Source of the DNA: CAMAVH01 sp964628235 | GTDB lineage: Bacteria; Pseudomonadota; Alphaproteobacteria; SMXQ01 | Direction: 5' to 3' | Length of the DNA stretch: 64,000 nucleotides | Assembly (NCBI GenBank): GCA_964628235.1 | Contig: CAZVLU010000005.1 | Location: 44,928 to 108,927 of the forward strand | Shown: piece after piece, positions 56,927 through 64,000 of the stretch | Numbering within the stretch: the stretch's first letter is position 1 | How the letters are laid out: each line of letters opens with the position of its first letter | Notes under the pieces: model-generated | Database searches by the model: none | What the model was told of the DNA's origin: nothing | The model's input: the letters and a program-made list of their open reading frames with translations, nothing else | Translations under genes and position numbers: made by a program

Positions 56927-57756
56927 TAGGTCGCGGCTCCAGTCGGATCGAGGTTGAGCAGCAGCGCGTCGGCCGCCGCTTGTTCGGCCATGCGCTTCGA
57001 GCTGCCCTGCCCGTCCGCCTCGCCGGCGCCGGCGACGATGACGCGCACGGCGAAGATCGGGTTGTGCGGCGGGCCGTCGCGCGTCAGCGTCTGGTAATCG
57101 GGCAACGGCAGGCCGCGGCTTTGCGCCCATTCCTGCAAACGAGTCTTGCCGTCGCGCTTGGGCCGCTTGGCTTGAATCAGCATCGGCGTCCAATAGCGGC
57201 GAATGAACTGCGTCGCCGCCTCCAGGCCGCCGTCGAGGAACAGCGCCGCGATCACCGCTTCGCAGACATCCGACAGGATGCTCTTGTTGTCGCGTCCGCC
57301 GGACTGATCCTCGCCTGCCGCCATGATGAGATGGGCGCCAAGGCCGATCTCGGCGGCGACGTCGGCCAGCGTCTCGCCCTGCACCAAGGCGTTGAAGCGG
57401 CGCGCCAACGCGCCTTCCGATTCGTTGGGGAAGCGTTCGAGCAGCAGGTCGGCGATGACGAGGCCGAGCACGCGGTCGCCGAGAAACTCCAAGCGCTCAT
57501 AACCGTATTTATAAGGCCCGTTGGCGACCACGGCGCTGCGATGGGTCAGCGCCTCGGTCAGCAACGCCGGCTTGGCGAAGCGATGGCCGAGCCGTTCGCC
57601 GAGTTCGGCGTAGCTCGCCGCCGCGGTTTTTCCCTTGGCGGCCTTGCCGGCGGACACACGACCGGCTTTCTCTGCGGGCGGCTTGGAAGAAAGGGCGTCC
57701 GCCACCGTTAGCGGATTCGCTGGAACAAGCGGGAGAAGCGGATGGCCGACGGCCAT
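56926..57756 (-). CDS. rnc: Ribonuclease III
   Basis: 276 residues if started at ATG 57756, which overlaps lepB by 49 nt. A GTG at 57705, 2 nt after the lepB stop, would give 259 residues and avoid the overlap; both are open. The signature YERLEFLGDRVLGLVI carries catalytic acidic residues, followed by SDVCEAVIAALFLDGGLEAA with the second set. The dsRNA-binding domain is DGKTRLQEWAQSRGLPLPDY to MAEQAAADALL. The Ala/Lys-rich N-terminus is longer than usual. Confidence 0.93.
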   Translation of the reverse strand: MAVGHPLLPLVPANPLTVADALSSKPPAEKAGRVSAGKAAKGKTAAASYAELGERLGHRFAKPALLTEALTHRSAVVANGPYKYGYERLEFLGDRVLGLVIADLLLERFPNESEGALARRFNALVQGETLADVAAEIGLGAHLIMAAGEDQSGGRDNKSILSDVCEAVIAALFLDGGLEAATQFIRRYWTPMLIQAKRPKRDGKTRLQEWAQSRGLPLPDYQTLTRDGPPHNPIFAVRVIVAGAGEADGQGSSKRMAEQAAADALLLNLDPTGAAT

Positions 57757-58448
57757 TTCCAGAATTCCCAGATCGACGCCGTGCCGTTCGACGAGAAGAA
57801 GATGATCTCGGCGCGGCCGACGAGGTTTTCCGACGGCACGAAGCCGACTTCGAATCGCGCCCGACTATCCATCGAATTGTCGCGGTTGTCGCCCATCATG
57901 AAGTAATGGCCGGCCGGCACGACGAATTCGCCGGTGTTGTCGAAGATTCCCGAATCGGTGATTTCGATGATCGGATGGACGCGGCCTTCAGGCAGCGTCT
58001 CGTTGAACAGCGTGCGGTAAGCGCTGTTGCCGTTCGCCTCCACTTCGACATAGTTGCCGATGCGCTCGCGCTTCACCGCCACGCCGTTGACATGCAGGAT
58101 GCCCTCGGTGACCTGGATGCGGTCGCCGGGCAGGCCGATGATGCGCTTGATATAGTCGGTCTTGTTGTCGCGCGGCAGCTTGAACACGGAGATGTCGCCG
58201 CGCTCGGGCAGAGTCGAGAACACGCGGCCGGAGAAGAGGTCGAGACCGAACGGCAGCGAATAGCGGCTGTAGCCGTAAGAATATTTGGAAACAAAGAGAT
58301 AGTCGCCGATCAGCAGCGTCGGGACCATCGACGCCGACGGAATATTGAACGGTTCATAAGCCACGGTGCGGATCGTCATTGCCAGAATGAAGGCGTAAAT
58401 GACGGTGCGAACTGTGTCGAACCAGCCGCCGGATTGGGCTTTTTTCAT
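57708..58448 (-). CDS. lepB: Signal peptidase I
   Basis: 246 residues from ATG at 58448, preferred over an in-frame ATG at 58502 because MKKAQSGGWFDTVRTVIYAF is a normal short cytoplasmic start before the membrane helix. The catalytic Ser is in NIPSASMVPTLLIGDYLFV and the Lys in DYIKRIIGLPGDRI. MMGDNRDNSMDSRARFEVGF is the usual C-terminal motif. It cleaves signal peptides at the periplasmic side of the membrane. Confidence 0.95.
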   Translation of the reverse strand: MKKAQSGGWFDTVRTVIYAFILAMTIRTVAYEPFNIPSASMVPTLLIGDYLFVSKYSYGYSRYSLPFGLDLFSGRVFSTLPERGDISVFKLPRDNKTDYIKRIIGLPGDRIQVTEGILHVNGVAVKRERIGNYVEVEANGNSAYRTLFNETLPEGRVHPIIEITDSGIFDNTGEFVVPAGHYFMMGDNRDNSMDSRARFEVGFVPSENLVGRAEIIFFSSNGTASIWEFWKWPSAIRFSRLFQRIR

Positions 58449-58605
58449 CGAAGACAGCCGATTGGACTCGTGCAAACGAACCACCGTAAAGAGGGGATGC
58501 AAGCGCGCGCGGTCGCGGCGCGCACCCCGGAAAAGGCCGGAAGCCGGCCAAAAACAAGGGCATCAAGCCCCTGGGGGCCGCCCCTGTCAAGCTGTACCGC
58601 CCCGC

Positions 58606-59019
58606 TCAACGGGCCACTCCATCTTGGGGGCGCGCGCTGATAATCACGATGGCCTGGGCCATCGGCGGCTCGTCGGTCATGCTCAATTCGATCTCGGCGA
58701 CCATGCCGGGCGGCGTCATGGCGGCCAGGCGGCTGGCGGCGCCGCCAGTCAGCTTCAAAGTCGGCTTGCCCGACGGCAGATTGACCACGCCCATGTCGCG
58801 CCAGAAAACGCCCTTGCGAAAGCCGGTGCCGAGCGCCTTCGAGCAGGCTTCTTTGGCGGCATAGCGCTTGGCGTAGCTGGCGGCGCGCTGCAGGCGTCCT
58901 TCGGACTTCTGGCGCTCCAACTCGGTGAAAATGCGGTCGAGGAAGCGCGTGCCGTAGCGCTCGAGCGTCTGCTCGATGCGGCGGATGTCGATCAGGTCGC
59001 TGCCCATGCCCAAAATCAT
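58606..59019 (-). CDS. acpS: Holo-[acyl-carrier-protein] synthase
   Basis: 137 residues, starting by ATGA overlap with pdxJ. MILGMGSDLIDIRRIEQTLE has the metal-binding Asp, and YAKRYAAKEACSKALGTGFR is the conserved helix with Glu. It transfers 4'-phosphopantetheine from CoA to acyl carrier protein. Confidence 0.95.
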   Translation of the reverse strand: MILGMGSDLIDIRRIEQTLERYGTRFLDRIFTELERQKSEGRLQRAASYAKRYAAKEACSKALGTGFRKGVFWRDMGVVNLPSGKPTLKLTGGAASRLAAMTPPGMVAEIELSMTDEPPMAQAIVIISARPQDGVAR

Positions 59020-59753
59020 GCCCGCACCGCGTCCATCAAGCCGCGCATTTTGACGATCGCCGCCTCGAAGCCGATGAAGATCGCTTCGCCGACAAGAAAA
59101 TGGCCGATATTCAGTTCGGCGATGGTCGGAATCGCCGCGACCGGGCCGACGCTCTCGAAGCTCAAGCCGTGGCCGGCGTGACATTCGAGGCCGATGCGCG
59201 CCGCATGGGCCGCCGCCGTCTGGATACGCGCTAGCTCGCGGCGCATGCCCTCGCCCGCCGGATCTTCCGCGAAGGCTTCGCAATAAGCGCCGGTGTGCAA
59301 TTCGACGACGGGCGCGCCGAGCGATTTGGCGGCATCGAGCGCGAACGGGTCAGGCTCGATGAACAGCGAGACGCGGATGCCCGCCTTGTTCAACTCGCCG
59401 ACATAGCGGCCTAAGCGCTCCTGGCGGACATCGAGGCCGCCCTCTGTGGTGCGCTCCTCGCGCTTCTCGGGAACGATGCAGGCAGCGTGCGGCTTGTGGC
59501 GCAGCGCGATCGACAGCATCTCGTCGGTCGCCGCCATTTCCAAATTCAGCGGCAGATGGATGTCGCGCACCAGCGCGACGATGTCGGCATCGGAAATATG
59601 GCGGCGGTCTTCGCGCAAATGCGCCGTGATGCCGTCCGCTCCCGCCGCCGCCGCTGTGTGGGCGGCGCGCACCGGATCGGGATGCAAGCCGCCGCGCGCG
59701 TTGCGGATGGTGGCGACGTGGTCGATGTTGACGCCGAGGCGAAGCTTGCTCAT
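59016..59753 (-). CDS. pdxJ: Pyridoxine 5'-phosphate synthase
   Basis: 245 residues from ATG at 59753. LGVNIDHVATIRNARGGLHP is the diagnostic start, then DGITAHLREDRRHISDADI and LNLEMAATDEML, with VELHTGAYCEAF and CHAGHGLSFESVGPVAAIPT phosphate-binding loops. It makes pyridoxine 5'-phosphate in the DXP-dependent vitamin B6 pathway. It overlaps acpS by ATGA. Confidence 0.96.
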   Translation of the reverse strand: MSKLRLGVNIDHVATIRNARGGLHPDPVRAAHTAAAAGADGITAHLREDRRHISDADIVALVRDIHLPLNLEMAATDEMLSIALRHKPHAACIVPEKREERTTEGGLDVRQERLGRYVGELNKAGIRVSLFIEPDPFALDAAKSLGAPVVELHTGAYCEAFAEDPAGEGMRRELARIQTAAAHAARIGLECHAGHGLSFESVGPVAAIPTIAELNIGHFLVGEAIFIGFEAAIVKMRGLMDAVRA

Positions 59754-59758
59754 GGCGG

Positions 59759-61939
59759 TCAGCCGCGCGCCCGCTCGACCGAATTGATGGCCGGGGTCGC
59801 GCGCAGCGCCGCGATGATGTTGGTGAGATGCTTCAAATCGTCCACTTCGACGTCGATGATCATCTCGAAGAAATCCGTCGAGCGGTGGGTGATCTTGAGG
59901 TTCAGGATATTGCCGAGATTCTTGGCGATGACGGTCGACAGGCTCGACAATGCGCCCGGCTCGTTGATGACGACCAGCTTGATGCGCCCGACATGGTGCT
60001 GCGTGCCGAGCTCGGCTGGATTCCACGCCACGTCGAGCCAGCGTTCGGGCATTTCGGCGAAGCTTTCCAGCGTCGGGCAATCGATCGTGTGGATGGTGAC
60101 GCCCTTGCCCTGCGTGACGATGCCGACGACGCGGTCGCCCGGCAGCGGATGGCAGCAGCCGGCGTAATGCACCGCCATGCCTGGGATGAGGCCCTGCAGC
60201 GGCACGGCATAGCCCTTGGTCTTGCCGTCCTTGGCAACCTTCTTGCCGCGGCGTGGCGCCAGCGGCACGACATTGTCGCCGGTCGGCGGCAAGACGGCTT
60301 TGCCCTTGTCTTTGATGCCGGGGAACACGGCGCGCACGACTTCGCGGCCGCTATGGTTGCCGGCGCCGACAGTGGCGATGAGGTCCTCCGGCGTATCGAC
60401 CTTGAAGATCTTGAGCACGCCCTTCAGCGCCTTGTCGGAATATTCATAGCCCTCCTGGTCGAAGGCTTTTTCCAAGATGGCGCGGCCGAGATAGACATAT
60501 TCCTGACGCTCGCGGTTGCGCACGAAGCGGCGGACATGCGAGCGCGCCTTGCCGGTGACGACGAAGCTCTCCCAGGTCGGCGACGGCGATTGGGCGCGCG
60601 AGGTGATGATGTCGACCTGATCGCCGTTGGCGAGCGCGGTCTTGAGCGGCACGATGCGGCCGTTGACCTTCGCGCCGACGGTATGGTCGCCGACTTCGGA
60701 ATGGACGGCATAGGCGAAATCGACCGGCGTCGCGCCGCGCGGCAAGGCGATGAGGTCGCCCTTCGGCGTGAAGCAGAATACCTGATCTTGGAACATCTCG
60801 AGCTTGGTATGCTCGAGGAACTCCTCGGGGTTCGACGCCTGATCGAGAATGTCGAGCAATTCGCGCAGCCAGCGGTACTTCTTGCCCTCGGTGGTCTCGC
60901 CCTCGCCCTGCTTATATTGCCAGTGGGCGGCGACGCCGCGCTCGGCGATGTCGTGCATCTCGCGCGTGCGGATCTGCACTTCGATGCGCTGGCGCAGCGG
61001 CCCGATGACGCCGGTGTGCAGCGAGCGGTAGCCGTTCGGCTTGGGCGTCGAGAGGTAATCTTTGAAGCGGCCCGGCACGACGGGATATTTGCCATGCAGC
61101 AAGCCGAGCGCCGCATAGCAGGCGCCGATGTCGCCGACCACGACGCGGAAGGCCATGATGTCGGAAAGCTGCTCGAAGGTGACGTTCTTGCGCTGCATCT
61201 TCTCCCAGATCGAATAGGGCGTCTTCTCGCGCCCTTCGACCTCGGCGACCACCTCGCCCTTGCCCAGCGTCAGCTTCAGCTCGTCGACGATCTGCTGCAC
61301 CATCACGCTGCCCTGCTCGCGCAGGTAGCCGAGGCGCGCCATGATCGAAGCGCGGCCTTCCGGGTTCAGCTCCTTGAAGGCGAGGTCTTCCAGCTCGTCC
61401 TTGAACTCGCGCATGCCGATGCGCTCGGCGAGCGGCGCGTAAATCTCCATCGTCTCGCGGGCGATCGAGCGGCGCTTGTCGGGATTGGTGATGTAATGCA
61501 GCGTGCGCATGTTGTGCAGGCGGTCGGCCAGCTTGACCAGCAGCACGCGGATGTCTTCCGACATGGCCAGCAGGAACTTGCGGAAATTCTCGGCCTGCTT
61601 GGTCTGGTCCGACTGCAATTCGATGCGCGACAGCTTGGTCACGCCGTCGACCAACTTGGCGATGTCCTTGCCGAAGACGCGCTCGATCTCCTCGTTGGTC
61701 GCCAGCGTGTCTTCGACCGTGTCGTGCAGCAGCGCCGTCACGATGGTGGCGGTGTCGAGCTTCATGCCGGTGAGGATGCCGGCGACTTCGAGGGGATGGG
61801 AGAAGTACGGATCGCCCGACGCGCGCTTTTGCATGCCATGCGCCTTCATCGAGAAAACGTAGGCTTTGTTCAGCGCATCCTCGTCGACGGCCGGATCGTA
61901 GGCCCGCACGCGCTCGACAAGTTCAAACTGGCGGATCAT
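59759..61939 (-). CDS. rsh: Bifunctional (p)ppGpp synthetase/hydrolase, Rsh
   Basis: 726 residues. The HD hydrolase domain shows YFSHPLEVAGILTGMKLDTA and ALLHDTVEDTLATNEEI near residues 45-85. The synthetase domain shows YSIWEKMQRKNVTFEQLSDI and NGYRSLHTGVIGPLRQRIEV, RTREMHDIAERGVAAHW near 240-345. TGS (VFCFTPKGDLIALPRGATPV) and a C-terminal ACT domain (INEPGALSSLSTVIAKNLGN) follow. Both active sites look intact, so it controls the stringent response alone as in Alphaproteobacteria. Confidence 0.96.
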   Translation of the reverse strand: MIRQFELVERVRAYDPAVDEDALNKAYVFSMKAHGMQKRASGDPYFSHPLEVAGILTGMKLDTATIVTALLHDTVEDTLATNEEIERVFGKDIAKLVDGVTKLSRIELQSDQTKQAENFRKFLLAMSEDIRVLLVKLADRLHNMRTLHYITNPDKRRSIARETMEIYAPLAERIGMREFKDELEDLAFKELNPEGRASIMARLGYLREQGSVMVQQIVDELKLTLGKGEVVAEVEGREKTPYSIWEKMQRKNVTFEQLSDIMAFRVVVGDIGACYAALGLLHGKYPVVPGRFKDYLSTPKPNGYRSLHTGVIGPLRQRIEVQIRTREMHDIAERGVAAHWQYKQGEGETTEGKKYRWLRELLDILDQASNPEEFLEHTKLEMFQDQVFCFTPKGDLIALPRGATPVDFAYAVHSEVGDHTVGAKVNGRIVPLKTALANGDQVDIITSRAQSPSPTWESFVVTGKARSHVRRFVRNRERQEYVYLGRAILEKAFDQEGYEYSDKALKGVLKIFKVDTPEDLIATVGAGNHSGREVVRAVFPGIKDKGKAVLPPTGDNVVPLAPRRGKKVAKDGKTKGYAVPLQGLIPGMAVHYAGCCHPLPGDRVVGIVTQGKGVTIHTIDCPTLESFAEMPERWLDVAWNPAELGTQHHVGRIKLVVINEPGALSSLSTVIAKNLGNILNLKITHRSTDFFEMIIDVEVDDLKHLTNIIAALRATPAINSVERARG

Positions 61940-62100
61940 TGCGAAGCCGCCCTTACGCGGCGTCTTGACGGGAGAACGAACGCCGCGTCGCGGCGCAAAG
62001 CGGGGGTTGCATTAGCGTAGTTGAAAGCGGCGTGATCGGAGATCAGCAGCCGAAAGACGGCAGCGCGGTCGTCAAAAATGATGCCCGCGCTGCCTGTCAT

Positions 62101-62562
62101 TCACACCTCGTCGTCGGCGCTCTCCGCCGCGGCGTCGTCGCCGGCGGGCTCAACGGCGTCGTCGGCTTCGACGGCTTCGTCTTCGGCGTCCATGCCCAGC
62201 GCGTCGTTGCCGACCGCGAGCACTTCATCGGCGATCTCTTCTTCGACGAGGCTGCGGCGGCTCGGCGACTCGACGCCGATCAGATCGTCGCCGGCGGCGA
62301 GCAGATCGAGGTTGTCCTCTTCCGGCTCGTCCTTCTCGACATGCTTCTGCAAGTTCTGAATCAGGTTGGCGTTCAGCACATCAACGTTCACGCCGTCCTC
62401 GGCGATCTCGCGCAGCGAGACGACCGGGTTCTTGTCGTTGTCGCGGTCGAGCGTCAGCGGCGAGCCGGCGGAAATCTCACGGGCGCGCTGCGCCGCCAGC
62501 AGGACGAGTTCGAAGCGATTGGGAACCTTGAGGACGCAGTCCTCGACAGTGATGCGGGCCAT
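62101..62562 (-). CDS. rpoZ: RNA polymerase omega subunit
   Basis: 153 residues. MARITVEDCVLKVPNRFELV, LLAAQRAREISAGSPLTLD is the omega core that wraps beta-prime. The last 60 residues are an acidic Ala/Asp/Glu tail, common in Rhizobiales. It lies upstream of rsh with a 161-nt gap. Confidence 0.95.
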   Translation of the reverse strand: MARITVEDCVLKVPNRFELVLLAAQRAREISAGSPLTLDRDNDKNPVVSLREIAEDGVNVDVLNANLIQNLQKHVEKDEPEEDNLDLLAAGDDLIGVESPSRRSLVEEEIADEVLAVGNDALGMDAEDEAVEADDAVEPAGDDAAAESADDEV

Positions 62563-62679
62563 TGAAAGTCGGTCTCCAAACCTTTGGAAGAATTACCGGA
62601 TATATAGGTGTCGCCCCCTAGGAAAGCAAGGTAATCCCTGCCTTTGCGACGGATCGGCCACGCCCCTGTGCCTCCCCGG

Positions 62680-63174
62680 TCACGGCTCCAGGCGGCGGCT
62701 TTCCTGCGCCGGATCGAGGCCGGCCAACAGGGCGGCGATGGGCTGGCCGGACGCCGGATGCACCCAGCCCGGGGCGAGTTCTGCCAGGGGCCGCAGCACG
62801 AAGGCCCGCTGATGCAGCCTGGGATGGGGCAGAATCGGCGATTCCGGGCCCGGATGGACCGTCGCGCCATAGACCAGCAGGTCCAAATCCAGCGTCCTAG
62901 CGCCGTTGACCATGAGCCGCTCGCGGCCATAGTCGGCCTCGATCCGGTGCAACAGGGCGAGCAGGTCCGCCGGCCCCAGGGCCGTCTCGACCGCCGCCAC
63001 GGCGTTGACGAACCAGGGCTGATCCGAGACCGGCACTGGTGCCGTTTCCCACCAGCCCGAGCGTGCCGAAATCCGCACGCCGGCCCGTTCCAGGTCGGCT
63101 AGGGCGGCCGCTAGCGTCGCCTGCGGGGCGCCGGCGCGGGACGGCAAATTGGCCCCAAGTCCTATGAAAATCAT
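62680..63174 (-). CDS. folK: 2-amino-4-hydroxy-6-hydroxymethyldihydropteridine pyrophosphokinase
   Basis: 164 residues. FIGLGANLPSRAGAPQATLA start, ETAPVPVSDQPWFVNAVAAV, RIEADYGRERLMVNGARTLD and LDLLVYGATV with the metal-binding Asp pair, then PHPRLHQRAFVLRPLAELAP. It transfers pyrophosphate from ATP to the pterin in folate synthesis. Confidence 0.95.
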   Translation of the reverse strand: MIFIGLGANLPSRAGAPQATLAAALADLERAGVRISARSGWWETAPVPVSDQPWFVNAVAAVETALGPADLLALLHRIEADYGRERLMVNGARTLDLDLLVYGATVHPGPESPILPHPRLHQRAFVLRPLAELAPGWVHPASGQPIAALLAGLDPAQESRRLEP

Positions 63175-63340
63175 GCCCTTACCCTGTTGGCGGGGTTGTT
63201 CGCGCGCAAGATCGTTGCTAGACAGGAGAGGAAGGTCAACGCGGCCCCGTCATTTTACGGATATCGGCCCCGTCTGTCGCATTTTCGGCTCACCTCCGCA
63301 CCTTCCTCCGGCGGCGCCTATTATTTTGGGGAATTTCGCC

Positions 63341-64000
63341 ATGATGCATTTCTACGCCCAGGACCGGATGGCCATGTTCATCGACGGGTCCAACCTTTAC
63401 TCCGCCGCCCGCGCCCTCGGGTTCGACATCGATTACAAAAAGCTGCTCGGCGTGTTCGCCGGCAAGGGCCGCCTGATCCGCGCCTTCTACTACACGGCGC
63501 TGACCGACGATCAGGAATATTCGCCGATCCGCCCGCTGGTCGATTGGCTCGACTACAACGGCTACACCATGGTCACCAAGCCGGCCAAGGAATACACCGA
63601 CGCCACGGGCCGCCGGAAGATCAAGGGCAACATGGACATCGAGCTCGCCATCGACGTGATGGAGATGGCCGAGCGGCTCGACCATATCGTGCTGTTCTCG
63701 GGCGACGGCGACTTCCGCCGCCTGGTCGAAGCCGTACAGCGCCGCGGCGTCCGCGTCAGCGTCGTCTCGACGATCAAGTCGTCGCCGCCGATGGTCGCCG
63801 ACGAATTGCGCCGCCAGGCCGACAATTTCATCGAGCTGCAAGACCTCGCGCCGCAGATCGCCCGCGTCCACAATGGCGCGCCGCGCACCGATGGCCACCC
63901 GCAGGGCAACAGCCAGCCGCAGACCAACCAACTGCAGGCGACCCCGGCGCGGCCCAATGCCCGAGCCGCCAGTGCCTGCTCCCGAGCCGCCAGTGCCTGC
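63341..64000 (+). CDS. NYN-domain (LabA/DUF88) nuclease-like protein, 3' end outside window
   Basis: 220 residues are visible from ATG at 63341 (GGGGA upstream). AMFIDGSNLYSAARALGFDI carries the first catalytic Asp of the PIN-like NYN fold, KIKGNMDIELAIDVMEMAER the second, and IVLFSGDGDFRRLVEAVQRR the third. NYN proteins cleave RNA. After residue 175 the sequence becomes polar and then RAASACSRAASAC, a product of a 21-bp repeat whose other frame reads PEPPVPA repeats, so a frame change may exist near 63945. Confidence 0.85.
   Translation, partial: MMHFYAQDRMAMFIDGSNLYSAARALGFDIDYKKLLGVFAGKGRLIRAFYYTALTDDQEYSPIRPLVDWLDYNGYTMVTKPAKEYTDATGRRKIKGNMDIELAIDVMEMAERLDHIVLFSGDGDFRRLVEAVQRRGVRVSVVSTIKSSPPMVADELRRQADNFIELQDLAPQIARVHNGAPRTDGHPQGNSQPQTNQLQATPARPNARAASACSRAASAC

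Noticed and set aside
59828..62020. Long plus-strand frame antisense to rsh
   Set aside because: Rsh is intact on the minus strand with all domains; the plus frame is a codon-bias artefact.
1..64000. CRISPR array or diversity-generating retroelement
   Set aside because: No regular repeat-spacer pattern and no reverse transcriptase or template/variable repeat pair were seen. The iterons are too short and irregular for CRISPR.

Overview
The window is chromosomal DNA of a GC-rich alphaproteobacterium, most likely a Rhizobiales (Hyphomicrobiales) member. The evidence is the host block at the right: rpoZ, rsh (relA/spoT), pdxJ, acpS, lepB, rnc, era, recO and parC in one leftward run, next to hemB, motA/motB and a bpt-type aminoacyl-tRNA-protein transferase. 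This gene order and the magnesium-type HemB are typical of that group. The genus cannot be fixed from the sequence alone.

Positions 1 to about 46,400 are a largely intact temperate podovirus-type prophage. Its left end lies outside the window and its right end lies just upstream of hemB. From the left it carries: a leftward integrase, small HTH protein and XRE repressor, with a divergent Cro-like gene (1-1635); a long rightward early/replication region with a RuvC-like resolvase, SNF2-like ATPase, Cas4/DUF2800 nuclease, ssDNA-binding protein, nucleotidyltransferase-fold protein, GapR-like protein, HAD phosphatase, two HNH nucleases, an N6/N4 DNA methyltransferase and family A DNA polymerase (1848-13123); a second block opened by a ribbon-helix-helix regulator and holding a lipoprotein with an HELWH motif, a J-domain protein, a repeat-rich cytosine methyltransferase, a MazG-like protein and a PrimPol-RepA helicase (13188-20640); an iteron cluster that looks like a replication origin (20649-20822); a leftward cassette of five small genes ending in DUF932 (20959-23396); the small terminase, a large structured non-coding RNA candidate and a Gp49-family gene (23580-25161); tailspike and lysis genes (25301-29037); then large terminase, portal, scaffold, capsid, decoration, adaptor, nozzle, two GNAT-like proteins and four large internal/ejection proteins (29044-46002). 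No phage RNA polymerase gene is present, so host sigma70-type promoters presumably drive it.

Three non-coding systems tie the prophage together. First, an 11-bp element of the form TGTATGTCTGT recurs as two or three units at the repressor/Cro intergene, before the SNF2 gene, at the ribbon-helix-helix promoter and in the divergent DUF932/terminase intergene, as expected for a shared operator. Second, a 15-bp element GTGTCTGATAAATCT occurs before the 7235 gene and before the PrimPol gene, with a variant before the scaffold gene. Third, about 530 nt between 24303 and 24835 fold into many perfect nested and long-range helices downstream of a sigma70-like promoter. Its size, complexity and prophage setting recall the large ornate phage RNAs (GOLLD, ROOL), but no family match could be tested here. 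It is the most interesting object in the window.

The host region (46531-64000) is ordinary housekeeping: hemB, a penicillin-acylase-family protein, motA, motB and bpt on the plus strand; parC to folK on the minus strand; and a NYN-domain protein running off the right edge. Notable details are three 25-bp repeats over the motB stop codon and a possible frame change into a proline-rich repeat at the right edge.
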